A stretch of 64,000 bases of DNA from Myxococcus stipitatus DSM 14675 (GTDB taxonomy: Bacteria; Myxococcota; Myxococcia; Myxococcales; Myxococcaceae). The position numbers and the translations under genes were made by a program. The notes beneath the pieces were generated by a model. That model was not told the origin of the DNA. It saw only the letters and a program-made list of their open reading frames with translations, and made no database searches. Positions 50,893 to 59,402 of the stretch are shown one piece after another (within the stretch, counting starts at the first letter, position 1; every line of letters begins with the position of its first letter). Location: positions 5,102,501-5,166,500 of the forward strand of contig NC_020126.1 in the NCBI RefSeq assembly GCF_000331735.1, read 5' to 3'.

Positions 50893-51453
50893 ATGTCGCG
50901 CGCTCTCCACCCCAAGGCTCCGCCCACCGTGCCCGCCCGGCCCGTGTCATTCGACGCGCTCTACGAGGAGCATGCGGAGGACGTCTATGTCTGGGCCATG
51001 CGCTATGCGGCCGGTCGTTCGGGCTGGGCCGAAGACATCACCCATGACGTCTTCCTCAAGGTCTGGGAGCACCAGGCCTGGCTGCGCGAGGAGGACGTGC
51101 GGGGCTGGCTCTTTCGCGTCACGCAGAACGTGGCGTTCTCCGCCCTGCGGCGCGAGAAGACGTTTCGACAGCGCATCGCCGACCTCTTGTTCCCGTCGCA
51201 GCCCACACAGACGGAGTCCACGCCGGAGAAGGACCTGGTGCGACGCGAGGCGGTGCGCAGTGCCACGGCGGCGTTGGACCGCTTGCCAGGGCAGGAGCGG
51301 GTGGTGATGGCCCTGAAGATTCTCGATGACCTGAGCCAGCGCGAGATTGCCCAGCTCCTCTCGCTGTCGGAAGGCTACGTGTCGAAGCTGATCAGCCGCG
51401 CCCATGGTCGGCTGACCGCTTGGGGATGGGAGGTGGAAGATGGAACCCCGTGA
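50893..51453 (+). CDS. ECF RNA polymerase sigma factor
   Basis: 186 aa. Sigma region 2 (about 20-90) has FDALYEEHAEDVYVWAMR and WLREEDVRGWLFRVTQNVAFSALRRE. Region 4 (about 120-180) has LDRLPGQERVVMALKILDDLSQREIAQLLSLSEGYVSKLISRAHGRL, with the HTH. There is no region 1 or 3, as in ECF types. It overlaps the FecR-like gene by 14 bases and is translationally linked to it, so that protein is its probable anti-sigma partner. Confidence 0.95.
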   Translation: MSRALHPKAPPTVPARPVSFDALYEEHAEDVYVWAMRYAAGRSGWAEDITHDVFLKVWEHQAWLREEDVRGWLFRVTQNVAFSALRREKTFRQRIADLLFPSQPTQTESTPEKDLVRREAVRSATAALDRLPGQERVVMALKILDDLSQREIAQLLSLSEGYVSKLISRAHGRLTAWGWEVEDGTP

Positions 51454-52474
51454 CTTCCGCGCGGAGCTCCGGCGCGAGGACTCGCTCCGCCGTGAGCAAG
51501 GAATGCCTGTCGGTGTCCGGGCCCGGCTGGGCACGCGCCTGCGGGAGGCTCGTGAGCCGAGGCCCGCCGTCGCATGGCACCGGCGTCCGGTGTTCTGGGG
51601 GCTCGCCACGGCGGTGATGGTGGCGGTGGTGGCGCTCGGGGTGTTCTTCCCGCGGGCGCCTGGTTCACGCTCCTTGGGGGGACTCGAGGTGGCGCGGGCC
51701 AGCGCCGACCTGTCGGCCCGGGAGGAGGTCGAGGGGGTGGAGATTCAAGGCGGCGAGGCGGCCCTGGTGGACGTGGCCCGAGGCATCACCCTCCGGAACG
51801 AAGGGCCGCTCGTGGTGCGCCGGGAGCCTTCCGGGGTGCGGCTGGTCCGAGGGCGCGCGGAGTTCTCGGTGACGCACCGCCAGGTGGACGATCCACCCGC
51901 CGTGGTCCTCGTGTCGGGCGGCGCCATTGAAATCATGGGCACCCGCTTCACGGTGGAGGAGCGGGGCACGGGCGGGACGGTGACCTTGCATGAGGGCGCC
52001 ATCGCCTTCCGTCGGCTCGATGGCGAGGTGATTCACGTGAAGGTCGGGCAGACGTTGGAGTGGCCGGTGGAGGTCCCAGCCCCCGAGCCCGCGCCAGCGC
52101 CTCCCGCGCCGGAGCAACCCCAGCCCCTGGCGAGGCCCGAGCCGAAGGTGGCTGTTCCCCGGGCTCCCGCCATGCGGGTTCGTCCGTCGAGCGTGGAGGA
52201 GGTGCTGCGGGAGTTGGAGGTCCTTCGCGGCCGGCGTGAGTTCGAGCAGGCGGCGAGGTACCTCGAGGAGTCGATGCGCAAGCAGCCCGTGGCGACGCAG
52301 GAGCGGCTCAGCTTCGAGCTGGGATCGCTGCTGACGTATCAGCTCGTGGACTCGCGCCGCGCTTGTGCGCACTGGGACCTGCACGCCAGACAGTTCCGGC
52401 GCGGGCTCTACGCGGAGGCGGTCCGGCGTGCCCGTGAGACGCTGTCCTGTGAGCGCCGCGAGGGTGGGCGATGA
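51440..52474 (+). CDS. FecR-domain transmembrane anti-sigma-type protein
   Basis: 344 aa; GGGAGGTG immediately precedes the ATG. A short N-terminal cytosolic part, one TM helix (about 51-69) and a periplasmic FecR domain (about 85-215; VRLVRGRAEFSVTH, IEIMGTRFTVEERGTGGTVTLHEGAI) precede a Pro/Ala-rich linker and a helical C-terminal segment with TPR-like residues (about 260-340). FecR proteins hold ECF sigma factors until a signal arrives. Its stop overlaps the next lipoprotein gene (ATGA). Confidence 0.9.
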   Translation: MEPRDFRAELRREDSLRREQGMPVGVRARLGTRLREAREPRPAVAWHRRPVFWGLATAVMVAVVALGVFFPRAPGSRSLGGLEVARASADLSAREEVEGVEIQGGEAALVDVARGITLRNEGPLVVRREPSGVRLVRGRAEFSVTHRQVDDPPAVVLVSGGAIEIMGTRFTVEERGTGGTVTLHEGAIAFRRLDGEVIHVKVGQTLEWPVEVPAPEPAPAPPAPEQPQPLARPEPKVAVPRAPAMRVRPSSVEEVLRELEVLRGRREFEQAARYLEESMRKQPVATQERLSFELGSLLTYQLVDSRRACAHWDLHARQFRRGLYAEAVRRARETLSCERREGGR

Positions 52475-53022
52475 CGCGGGGGGGCTGGAGCGCGCTGGGG
52501 CTGGCGGCGGCGCTGACGGCTTGCGGGCCCGTCGTCATCGACCATGCGCCGACCTCCAACCTGCTCGACGCGGAGACGGCTTCGCTGGAGACGGGGAGCG
52601 GCGTCTGGACGGCGTGGTTCGCGGTCACCATCGCGAGAGCGCCCACCGCCGCGCGCGAGGGTGACGCGGGCCTGCGCGTGGAGGTGACGGAGCCGTACGG
52701 GTGGGGCGTCGCCACGGACAACTGGCCCGGGTTCGCCGCCTCGCCCGGAGCTCACCGCGCGTCGTTCTGGGCCCGGGCGACGTCCGGGCGCTCGCTGGTC
52801 GCCGAGATGAAGGTCAAGTGGCGCGACGCGAGTGGTCGGGAGCTGCGCGTGGAGGCCCTCTCCAGCCCCGTGCTCACCGGGCAGTGGGTCCGGACCGAGC
52901 GCGAGCTGACGGCCCCCGCTGGCACCGAGCGGGTGTCGGTGGAGGTGACTGGGGCCGAAGGCACCCCGGGCGATATCATCGAGCTGGACTCCCTGGTGGT
53001 CCAGGCCCAGGGCTCGCTTTGA
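52471..53022 (+). CDS. lipoprotein with carbohydrate-binding-like fold
   Basis: 183 aa. Lipobox LTAC in GLAAALTACGP. The mature part (about 35-180) has the pattern of CBM4/9-like beta-sandwich modules: TASLETGSGVWTAWF, GLRVEVTEPYGWGVATDNW, YRASFWARATSGRSLVAEMKV-like strands and GTERVSVEVTG. It follows the sigma/FecR genes by ATGA overlap, so it is expressed with them and may be their regulated or sensory product. Confidence 0.75.
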   Translation: MTRGGWSALGLAAALTACGPVVIDHAPTSNLLDAETASLETGSGVWTAWFAVTIARAPTAAREGDAGLRVEVTEPYGWGVATDNWPGFAASPGAHRASFWARATSGRSLVAEMKVKWRDASGRELRVEALSSPVLTGQWVRTERELTAPAGTERVSVEVTGAEGTPGDIIELDSLVVQAQGSL

Positions 53023-53098
53023 GGATGCAGGCCCTGAGTCCAACATCCAGGGGCTGACACGTGGAGTAGACGTCTCTGAACCGCTTCACCGCTTGCCA

Positions 53099-53248
53099 TT
53101 GACCGGGCGCGGGGAGCGATGGGCCGCCCTGCTGGGTGTGAACAACCAATCCCTGGCCGGCATCGGGACGTCGTACGACGCGGAGTTCCATCAGTGGATT
53201 GACTGGGTCGCCACCGCGAGCAACCCGAGCACCTGCGCCAATCCCTGA
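53099..53248 (+). pseudogene. C-terminal remnant of a secreted protease-like gene
   Basis: An open frame without start reads LLGVNNQSLAGIGTSYDAEF then HQWIDWVATASNPSTCANP and a TGA at 53246-53248. The tail resembles the last strand and helix of trypsin-like secreted proteases (G-I-G-T..Y then W-I-D-W). The rest of the gene is missing. The frame stays open upstream but has no plausible ribosome site. Confidence 0.45.
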
Positions 53249-53294
53249 GTCCTTCCCGAGAGGCTGAGCGTCTGGATTTGGCGCCTGTTGTCGT

Positions 53295-53321
53295 GACTGG
53301 CGCAGGCGCCAGTCTTTATTT
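53295..53321 (+). terminator. intrinsic terminator
   Basis: GACTGGCG / CGCCAGTC (8 bp), loop CAGG, followed by TTTATTT. It is a textbook terminator lying 47 bases after the gene remnant. A TTGACA hexamer at 53343-53348 after it could be a promoter for the next gene. Confidence 0.8.
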
Positions 53322-53419
53322 CAGGAGTCCCGTCGAACGGGTTTGACAGGGCGGTCGGTCACATCGGAGAACCTCGCGCTCAGAGACCAAGCGTCCATGT
53401 CGGGCGCACGCGAGGCAGC

Positions 53420-54865
53420 ATGTCATCGTTGTTTTCAAAGGGGCTCACAGCCCAGATCGCGCCATGGCGCACCAGCTGGGTGCTCGGACTGGCTGCTTGT
53501 ACCCTCGTTGCGTGTCACGACCTGCAGCGGGACGGTGAGCCTCCGGTGGCGCAGGACCTCACCGTCGAGGTGGCGGAAGACGCGCCCGTAGAGCTGCGGT
53601 TCCAGGCCAGCGGCTTCGGAAGCCTGGTCTACGCCATCGTCGCTGCTCCGGACCATGGGACGCTGAGCGAGGTTCGTCCCGATGGGAGCGTCACCTATAC
53701 CCCGAACGCCGACTACGACGGCGCGGATGCGCTCAGCTTCCAGGTCATCGACCACTGGGGGCAGACCGCGCAGGGCCAGGTGACCCTCACCGTCAAGCCG
53801 GCGAACGACGCGCCCACGCTCTCCGCGGTGGCAAACCAGCGCATCGCCTCGGGCGGCTCGACGGGCGAGCTGGCCTTCACCGTGGAAGACGTGGACACCC
53901 CCGCGGACCGCCTCACGGTCACCGCCACGTCCTCGAACGCGGACCTGGTGCCCAACGATCCGAGCAAGCTCGTCCTGGGGGGCTCCGGCGCCAACCGCAC
54001 CCTCCACGTCATTCCAGCCGCCGGTGTCAGCGGCACCACCACCATCACCCTCGCGGTGGGGGACGGCGCAGATACCACCTCGATCACATTCACCGTCGAG
54101 GTCACGGCTCCGGCGAGCCTCTACTGGGTGACGGCCACCAACTCGTTGTGGAAGGTGGACCTGAACGGCGCGAACGCGGTGGAGCTCAAGACGGGCATCG
54201 CCGGGCTCTCCGTCGTGGCCACGGACCCGCTCACCCGGACTGTCTACTACAAGCGGGACAGCGCCCTCGTCCGGGTGGACAGTGCCGGGGCGAACCCGGT
54301 CGACATCGTGGCGAATGGGGGCTTCCCCAGCGGGCTGGCGGTCGATGCGACGAACCGCAAGCTGTACTGGTCTGACTTCAACGGGAAGCGCGTCATGCGC
54401 GCCGAGCTGGATGGGAGCAATCCCACGCAAGTCATCGGCGGTATCGACAGTCCGTCCGCCCTCGCGGTCGATGCCTCGCGGGGCAAGGTGTATGTCATCA
54501 CCTATAACAACACCGTGCTCATCCGGTTCAACCTGGATGGGACCCAGAAGGAGACCCTCGCCACGGGCGTGGGCGGGCAGGGCGTGGGGCTCGCGCTCGA
54601 CGTGAGCGGCGGGAAGCTGTACTTCGCGACCCGCGGGAGCAGCCTCTATGTCGCGAACCTGGATGGCACCGACATCACTCCGCTGGTGTCGAACCAGAGC
54701 ACGGTGCATGGAGTCGCCATCGATGTCGCGGCGGGACGGGTGTACTGGGTGGATTGGCTGGGGGAAGCGGTCCGGAGCGCCCGGCTGTCCGACGGCGGCG
54801 ATATCCAGACGCTGAAGTCGGGCGGCGGCCGGAACCTGGGGCTGGCCCTGATGCCCGCGCCGTAG
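53420..54865 (+). CDS. lipoprotein with Ig-like and YWTD-type propeller domains
   Basis: 481 aa. Lipobox LVAC. Residues about 45-130 form a cadherin-like/VCBS-type Ig domain (DLTVEVAEDAPVELRF, YTPNADYDGADALSFQVID). A second Ig domain is at about 135-230. A six-bladed beta-propeller (about 235-478) follows, with the blade motif VDATNRKLYWSDF, resembling LDLR YWTD repeats (KLYWSDFNGKRV, RVYWVDWLGEAV). It is probably a surface-exposed binding protein; ligand unknown. Confidence 0.85.
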   Translation: MSSLFSKGLTAQIAPWRTSWVLGLAACTLVACHDLQRDGEPPVAQDLTVEVAEDAPVELRFQASGFGSLVYAIVAAPDHGTLSEVRPDGSVTYTPNADYDGADALSFQVIDHWGQTAQGQVTLTVKPANDAPTLSAVANQRIASGGSTGELAFTVEDVDTPADRLTVTATSSNADLVPNDPSKLVLGGSGANRTLHVIPAAGVSGTTTITLAVGDGADTTSITFTVEVTAPASLYWVTATNSLWKVDLNGANAVELKTGIAGLSVVATDPLTRTVYYKRDSALVRVDSAGANPVDIVANGGFPSGLAVDATNRKLYWSDFNGKRVMRAELDGSNPTQVIGGIDSPSALAVDASRGKVYVITYNNTVLIRFNLDGTQKETLATGVGGQGVGLALDVSGGKLYFATRGSSLYVANLDGTDITPLVSNQSTVHGVAIDVAAGRVYWVDWLGEAVRSARLSDGGDIQTLKSGGGRNLGLALMPAP

Positions 54866-54879
54866 CACGGATGTGGAGA

Positions 54880-54904
54880 GGCCCTGCCCATGAGGGGCGG
54901 GGCC
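54880..54904. terminator. bidirectional hairpin
   Basis: GGCCCTGCCC pairs with GGGCGGGGCC (10 bp, one G-U) with a 5-base loop between convergent stops at 54865 and 54936. Confidence 0.6.
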
Positions 54905-54935
54905 CTGGTGCCCGCCCGCGTGAGTGGACGCGAGG

Positions 54936-55520
54936 TCAGCGTCGAGGTGCGTTGGCGGAGAGAATGGCCTCGAACGCGGTGCGCACGCGAATCGCGACGT
55001 CCTTGCGCGGCGTGGCGGGGAGCTTGCCGTCGAGGTGCAGGAACGCGAGGCCGTGCACCAGTCCCCAGGCCGCGGTTGCGAGGGACGGTGCATCGGCCTC
55101 CGGGAAGATGTGGGCCAGGAGGAGGGCGAGCAGGTCGCGCAGCTCGGAGGCCGCCTGGACGCGTTCGTCGTGGGTGTCGCTGCAGGGTTGTCCGAACATG
55201 AGTCGGAACAACGCGGGCCGCTCCAGCGCGAAGTGGACGTAGGCGACTCCAAGCTCGGCGAGCTCCGAGGCCGACGCAGGGAGGGCTCGCCCCTCCGTCA
55301 GCCGAGCCTTCAGCTCGCGGAACCCCTCGGTGGCCAGCGCGGACTCGAGCGCCTCCCGGTCCGCGAAGTGGCGGTAGGGCGCAGTGGGAGAAACCCCCGC
55401 CCGGCGAGCGACCGCGCGCAGCGAGAAGGGCTCCCCTTCCTCGAGCATCTGCATCGCGGCCTCGAGCAGCGCCGCGCGCAGGTCCCCGTGGTGGTATCCC
55501 CCCTTGCTTGATGTTGACAT
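54936..55520 (-). CDS. TetR-family repressor (OYE-linked)
   Basis: 194 aa. The TetR HTH is at about 12-60 (ALLEAAMQMLEEGEPFSLRAVARRAGVSPTAPYRHFADREALESAL). The C-domain resembles TetR_C_33/WHG type. AGAGGA lies eight bases upstream. It is divergent from the OYE gene at 55590, with a 31-base dyad just before its start codon, so it probably represses itself and that gene. Confidence 0.93.
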   Translation of the reverse strand: MSTSSKGGYHHGDLRAALLEAAMQMLEEGEPFSLRAVARRAGVSPTAPYRHFADREALESALATEGFRELKARLTEGRALPASASELAELGVAYVHFALERPALFRLMFGQPCSDTHDERVQAASELRDLLALLLAHIFPEADAPSLATAAWGLVHGLAFLHLDGKLPATPRKDVAIRVRTAFEAILSANAPRR

Positions 55521-55551
55521 CGCTTACATTCCTCTTATCAATATGTGAGCG
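55521..55551. promoter_or_regulatory. TetR operator, CGCTYACAT dyad
   Basis: Inverted repeat CGCTTACAT-N13-ATGTGAGCG (one mismatch) immediately before the tetR start, ending 38 bases before the OYE ATG. It covers the tetR ribosome site and both promoters. Confidence 0.65.
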
Positions 55552-55589
55552 CCGTAAACATAACCCCGGTCCCCGAAGGAGGGAACGCG

Positions 55590-56843
55590 ATGTCATCGAC
55601 CCTGTTTGCACCCCTGTCGCTTCCGAGCGGTGTGGTCCTCCCCAACCGGCTCGTGAAGGCGGCCATGGAGGAGAACATGGCGGGAGAGGGGCAGCTGCCC
55701 AGCGAGTCGCTCCAGCATCTCTATCGGCGATGGAGTCAGGGGGGCACGGGGCTGCTCATCACCGGCAATGTGATGGTGCATGCGGAGGCCCTGACGGGGC
55801 CGGGTGGGGTCGTGCTGGATGCGCAGTCGCCGCTGGAGCCGTTCCGGCGCTGGGCGGAGGCGGCGAAGAGTGGAGGGGCGCAGGTGTGGATGCAGATCAA
55901 CCATCCGGGGCGGCAGGTGATGGCCGACATGCCGGGGGTTGCGTGGGGCCCTTCGGCGATCCGGGTCGACATCGGCAAGCTCAGTAACCGGCTGGCGCAT
56001 CCGGTCGAGATGACGGCCGAGCAGATTGAAGCGACCGTCGCGCGCTTCGCGGAGACGGCACGGCGAGCGGAGGAGGCGGGCTTCGATGGCGTCGAGATTC
56101 ATGCGGCGCACGGCTACCTGGTGTCCCAGTTCCTCTCGCCGCTGGCGAACAGGCGCACGGACCGCTGGGGTGGGAGCCTGGAGAACCGGGCGCGGCTGCT
56201 CCTGGACATCGTGCGGGCCGTGAGGGCGACGGTGGGGGCGAGGTTCGCGGTGGCGGTGAAGCTGAACTCGGCGGACTTCCAGCGGGGAGGCTTCGAGGCC
56301 GCCGATGCGCGGGCGGTGATTGAGATGCTCGCGCCGCTGGGGGTCGACGTGGTCGAGCTGTCGGGGGGCAGCTATGAGAGTCCCGCGATGGCGGGGCGGT
56401 CCGCGGATGAGCGGACGCTGGCGCGGGAGGCGTACTTCCTCACGCTCGCGAAGGAGCTGGCGAGGAACAGCCCGCTCCCGCTGATGCTCACGGGAGGCAT
56501 CGTCCGGCGGCCCGTGGCGGAGGAGGTGCTGGCCGAGGGCGTCGAATTGGTCGGAATGGGCACGGCGCTGGCGGTGGACCCGGACCTGCCGAACAAGTGG
56601 AGGTCGAGCGTCGACGCGCGGGTCGAGCTTCGCCCCATCACGCTCCAGAACAAGTCGATGGCCTCGGCGATGGGGATGGCTCGAGTGCGCTATCAACTGC
56701 GCCGGCTCGGAGAAGGCGGAGTGCCGCGTCCAAGCGTCAGCCCCTTGCTCGCGTATGCACGGGAGGAGCTGAGCCGGCGTTGCTCGCTGCGGCGTTACAG
56801 GAAGTGGCTGCTCGCGCGTCAGGGCACGAGCACGGCCTTGTAG
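55590..56843 (+). CDS. NADH:flavin oxidoreductase / Old Yellow Enzyme family
   Basis: 417 aa from the ATG at 55590, with AAGGAGGG exactly seven bases upstream. A TIM-barrel FMN enzyme: early FMN loop NRLVKAAMEENMAGEGQLP, GLLITGNVMV, IHAAHGYLVSQFLSPLANRR, the substrate-binding HxxH/N region, DRWGGSLENRARLLLDIV, and later VELSGGSYESPA and GGIVRRPVAEEVL (FMN phosphate). It reduces activated C=C bonds. It is divergent from and probably repressed by the TetR gene. Confidence 0.93.
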   Translation: MSSTLFAPLSLPSGVVLPNRLVKAAMEENMAGEGQLPSESLQHLYRRWSQGGTGLLITGNVMVHAEALTGPGGVVLDAQSPLEPFRRWAEAAKSGGAQVWMQINHPGRQVMADMPGVAWGPSAIRVDIGKLSNRLAHPVEMTAEQIEATVARFAETARRAEEAGFDGVEIHAAHGYLVSQFLSPLANRRTDRWGGSLENRARLLLDIVRAVRATVGARFAVAVKLNSADFQRGGFEAADARAVIEMLAPLGVDVVELSGGSYESPAMAGRSADERTLAREAYFLTLAKELARNSPLPLMLTGGIVRRPVAEEVLAEGVELVGMGTALAVDPDLPNKWRSSVDARVELRPITLQNKSMASAMGMARVRYQLRRLGEGGVPRPSVSPLLAYAREELSRRCSLRRYRKWLLARQGTSTAL

Positions 56844-56899
56844 TGGCCGGCGCGACACGCACGAACTCTTCCCTCTCGTCGACTCCGTACCGCTGGTGA

Positions 56900-57047
56900 G
56901 GATGCCGTCTGGTCAGCGACAGAGGCGCCCCAGGAAGCTTCACGGCAACAAGGCGTATGCCTCCAAGAAGAACCGGCGTGGACTCCGGTTGCGCGGTATT
57001 GCTCCACTTTCGCCGACTTTGTCCTGACATTTGTTAGAGGCTCTTAG
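56900..57047 (+). mobile_element. IS5-type transposase remnant with right end
   Basis: A frame without start reads RKLHGNKAYASKKNRRGLRL RGIAPLSPTLS and stops at 57025-57027, typical of the DKAYxSxxxRRxLRxRGI region of IS5-family transposases. The last 27 bases (57021-57047), ending TTAG, match the inward-facing end at 59403-59429 in 22 of 27 positions. This is a deleted copy; the rest of the transposase is absent. Confidence 0.7.
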
Positions 57048-57623
57048 AGAGGTTGAGCATGGAACTAGACAGCCTCACCTTCGCCACAAAAGGCTGCGCG
57101 TTCGCATTCATCCACTCGTTATCCATGCGAACACTTCTCGCGGCGCAGCGTGCCCGGAGTTGGGGTGCACGGACTTGACCCGCAGGAAAGCAGCCATGGG
57201 TGAGATCTCGACGTGGCGGACGGAGAGCAGATCAAACATCGCGCGACGAAAGCCGAAAGAGCATCCCTGGCCGCATCGCGCCCGCAGGCAGACACCTAGC
57301 GAGCAGCATCAGGCAGTGGCGACGGCGATGCGAAGCAGGTGTGGGATGCACGAACCGAGGAGCCCTTCCCTGGGTCTTCAAGCCCCGGCTTGACAGAATG
57401 CAGGCTCCTGTTTACCAATATGGGACGGTCGTGAGCCATCCGACGGCGGGGCCTTCGCGCCTCGATCCTGCAAAAGCTCTCGGATTCTCGTCACCCACCT
57501 CCATATCCACCCTGCAACGACGGTTCACCTGCCGTCCGGCCACGAGGCGCGCGCGTCCCTTGAACAGGGAGTGGGCCCTCCCTTGCCCGAACGAGGGTGC
57601 CTGGACGGCGGAGAGGACTGGAG
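57048..57623. other. non-coding or degraded stretch before FGE-like gene
   Basis: 576 bases with lower GC than the surroundings. Several short frames exist (one with an ATG at 57195), but none has a convincing ribosome site or a recognisable product. No tRNA, terminator or clear promoter was found. It lies within the segment bracketed by the IS ends, so it may have arrived with the downstream gene. Confidence 0.4.
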
Positions 57624-59336
57624 ATGCAACAGGATCAGACTCACCCTCGCTGGCTGCCGCTGCGTGATGGACATGCCGTACCCATCGATGGGCTGTGGCC
57701 GCACGAACTCAAGGTTGCGGCCAAGGCGGTTCGTCAGGGGCCTCGCGAGAGGGAGATTCAGCACACCACCACACTCAATGCCGTGGTGAAGGCGCTCGGC
57801 TTTGAAGGGGGATTCCCGGGTTACCTCCGAGAGGGTGTTCCGCGCCTGGAGCGCCTCTTTCGCGAGCAGCGCCTCCAGAAGCCGAGCAACTTTTTCGGCG
57901 CTCCCTATTCTCGACATACGCTTTCCCGCGAGGCTCTGTCAGGACGGCTCTTCCACTCCGGGCGGCCCATGCCTCGACGTGTATGGCTGGGTGTCGACGG
58001 GTTCGACTGGGAATTGATTGTCTCTGCGGCGCAACCCTACCTTCCGTCCCGAGAGCGGTGGATGACTGTGTCGTACAAGCCCTTGGGCCACCTCATCTCA
58101 GAAGCCCGGCAGGACAGCTCGCTGGCCCCCCTCCTCCTCGCCAAACACATGGATGAGTGGACCTCCGGAGCGAACTTCCTGGGGGATGTGCTTCTCAGTC
58201 CACGGGATGGCTCAGGTGCTGTTCTTGAGACATATTGGCAGAATGACAGCTCTTTGGAGTTGCGCACGCGGTCCACGAGAGCCGCGCATGCGGTGATGGC
58301 AGTCTTCCGCGAGTGGATTGAGCAGTCACCACTTGGATGGGTGGACGTGCTGCCGGTGACGAACACGCTGGTCATCCTGCGAGGACCAGAGGGTGCATGG
58401 GACTTCGTCTTCGCCAATCTTCGGGGGCACGCACCACCGGGCCGGCCATTCGCGACAAGCCTTGCAGCCGAAGATGTACCAAACAGATTGTTCCAATCCG
58501 AGTGCTGCGCGGATTTTGAGTACGCCCGAGCTGGAGTCTGGCGATATAGAGAGACGCATCTCGCGGAGGAGCACTTCTATGCCACAGGCGGGAAAAGCGC
58601 GGAGTACCCGGGCGGGGCGGAGGTTCTTCGGCGATACCTGGTGTCCACGGGAGACATGAATGAATTGCCGCCTCCATCACCTGTTACATACCCGGCGGAC
58701 TGGAGTGCCGTGGAAGCTGCAGGGAAGCGACTCTTTGTCTCCCCGTTGGTGACCATCGCCGACTTCGATACCTTCCTGCGCCTCAGCTGCTACCGCGAGC
58801 GCCGTCAGGTAGAGCCGTCATTGGAGGACGCAAACGGGCAGGACCCATCGCACCTGCCCGTCACGGTGACCTGGTTCGATGCGCTCGCCTACCTGACTTG
58901 GTTCGAATCCATCCGGCGGATTCCCGTGCGGCTCTTGCGTGTGGAGGAGTACCTGGCTCTCCACCCCGGAGCATTGCCCTCCCAGAACAACCGCCGTGTG
59001 GAATCAGGTTGTGTCGACTTCACCTGGCACGATGGAAAGCCACTCACCCATTGGAGGGTTGGCAGTGACTACGGACGCCTTCAATTGAAGGCCCGCTTCA
59101 AAGCGGAGCTCCCTTGGCGCCAGGGACTTGGGGGCGTGCCATTCCTCTGTTCCGACTCCTTCGGAGAGTGGTTGTACGAACATGTAGGCGGCGAAGCGGC
59201 CGCGATCAACACCCACGACTTGGAAGCAATCATCGAACGGGGGACTTCACCGAAGCGGAGCTTCTTCCTCGCGGACGACTGGGGTGCCTATCAGGCCTGC
59301 AAGATTGGCTTCCGCATCTGCAGCGACGTTGGGTGA
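57624..59336 (+). CDS. large protein with FGE/CLec-like C-terminal domain
   Basis: 570 aa from the ATG at 57624 (MQQDQTHP); GGAG sits very close upstream. The N-terminal about 350 residues match nothing I recognise and include FELIVSAAQ-type mixed strands. Residues about 400-570 resemble sulfatase-modifying-factor (FGE/C-type-lectin-like) domains: VTVTWFDALAYLTWFESIRR, RLLRVEEYLAL, FGEWLYE and the end GFRICSDVG, equivalent to the usual VSW.DA..Y..W, RLPTEAEWEYA, N-WEW and GFRv. The family's active cysteines are not evident. AT-richer codons than the neighbours and flanking IS ends point to lateral transfer. Confidence 0.7.
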   Translation: MQQDQTHPRWLPLRDGHAVPIDGLWPHELKVAAKAVRQGPREREIQHTTTLNAVVKALGFEGGFPGYLREGVPRLERLFREQRLQKPSNFFGAPYSRHTLSREALSGRLFHSGRPMPRRVWLGVDGFDWELIVSAAQPYLPSRERWMTVSYKPLGHLISEARQDSSLAPLLLAKHMDEWTSGANFLGDVLLSPRDGSGAVLETYWQNDSSLELRTRSTRAAHAVMAVFREWIEQSPLGWVDVLPVTNTLVILRGPEGAWDFVFANLRGHAPPGRPFATSLAAEDVPNRLFQSECCADFEYARAGVWRYRETHLAEEHFYATGGKSAEYPGGAEVLRRYLVSTGDMNELPPPSPVTYPADWSAVEAAGKRLFVSPLVTIADFDTFLRLSCYRERRQVEPSLEDANGQDPSHLPVTVTWFDALAYLTWFESIRRIPVRLLRVEEYLALHPGALPSQNNRRVESGCVDFTWHDGKPLTHWRVGSDYGRLQLKARFKAELPWRQGLGGVPFLCSDSFGEWLYEHVGGEAAAINTHDLEAIIERGTSPKRSFFLADDWGAYQACKIGFRICSDVG

Positions 59337-59402
59337 GCCCCCGGGACAGCCCTTCCCTCAAACGAAGCCAGAGCCGAAGCCGGAAGAGGCAAGCGAGCCG
59401 CC

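Noticed and set aside
57195..57393. Small frame beginning MGEISTWRTESRS
   Set aside because: No ribosome site, no recognisable product and it lies in a degraded stretch.
57624..59336. Diversity-generating-retroelement target
   Set aside because: The FGE-like end is suggestive, but no template repeat, variable region or reverse transcriptase was found in the window.
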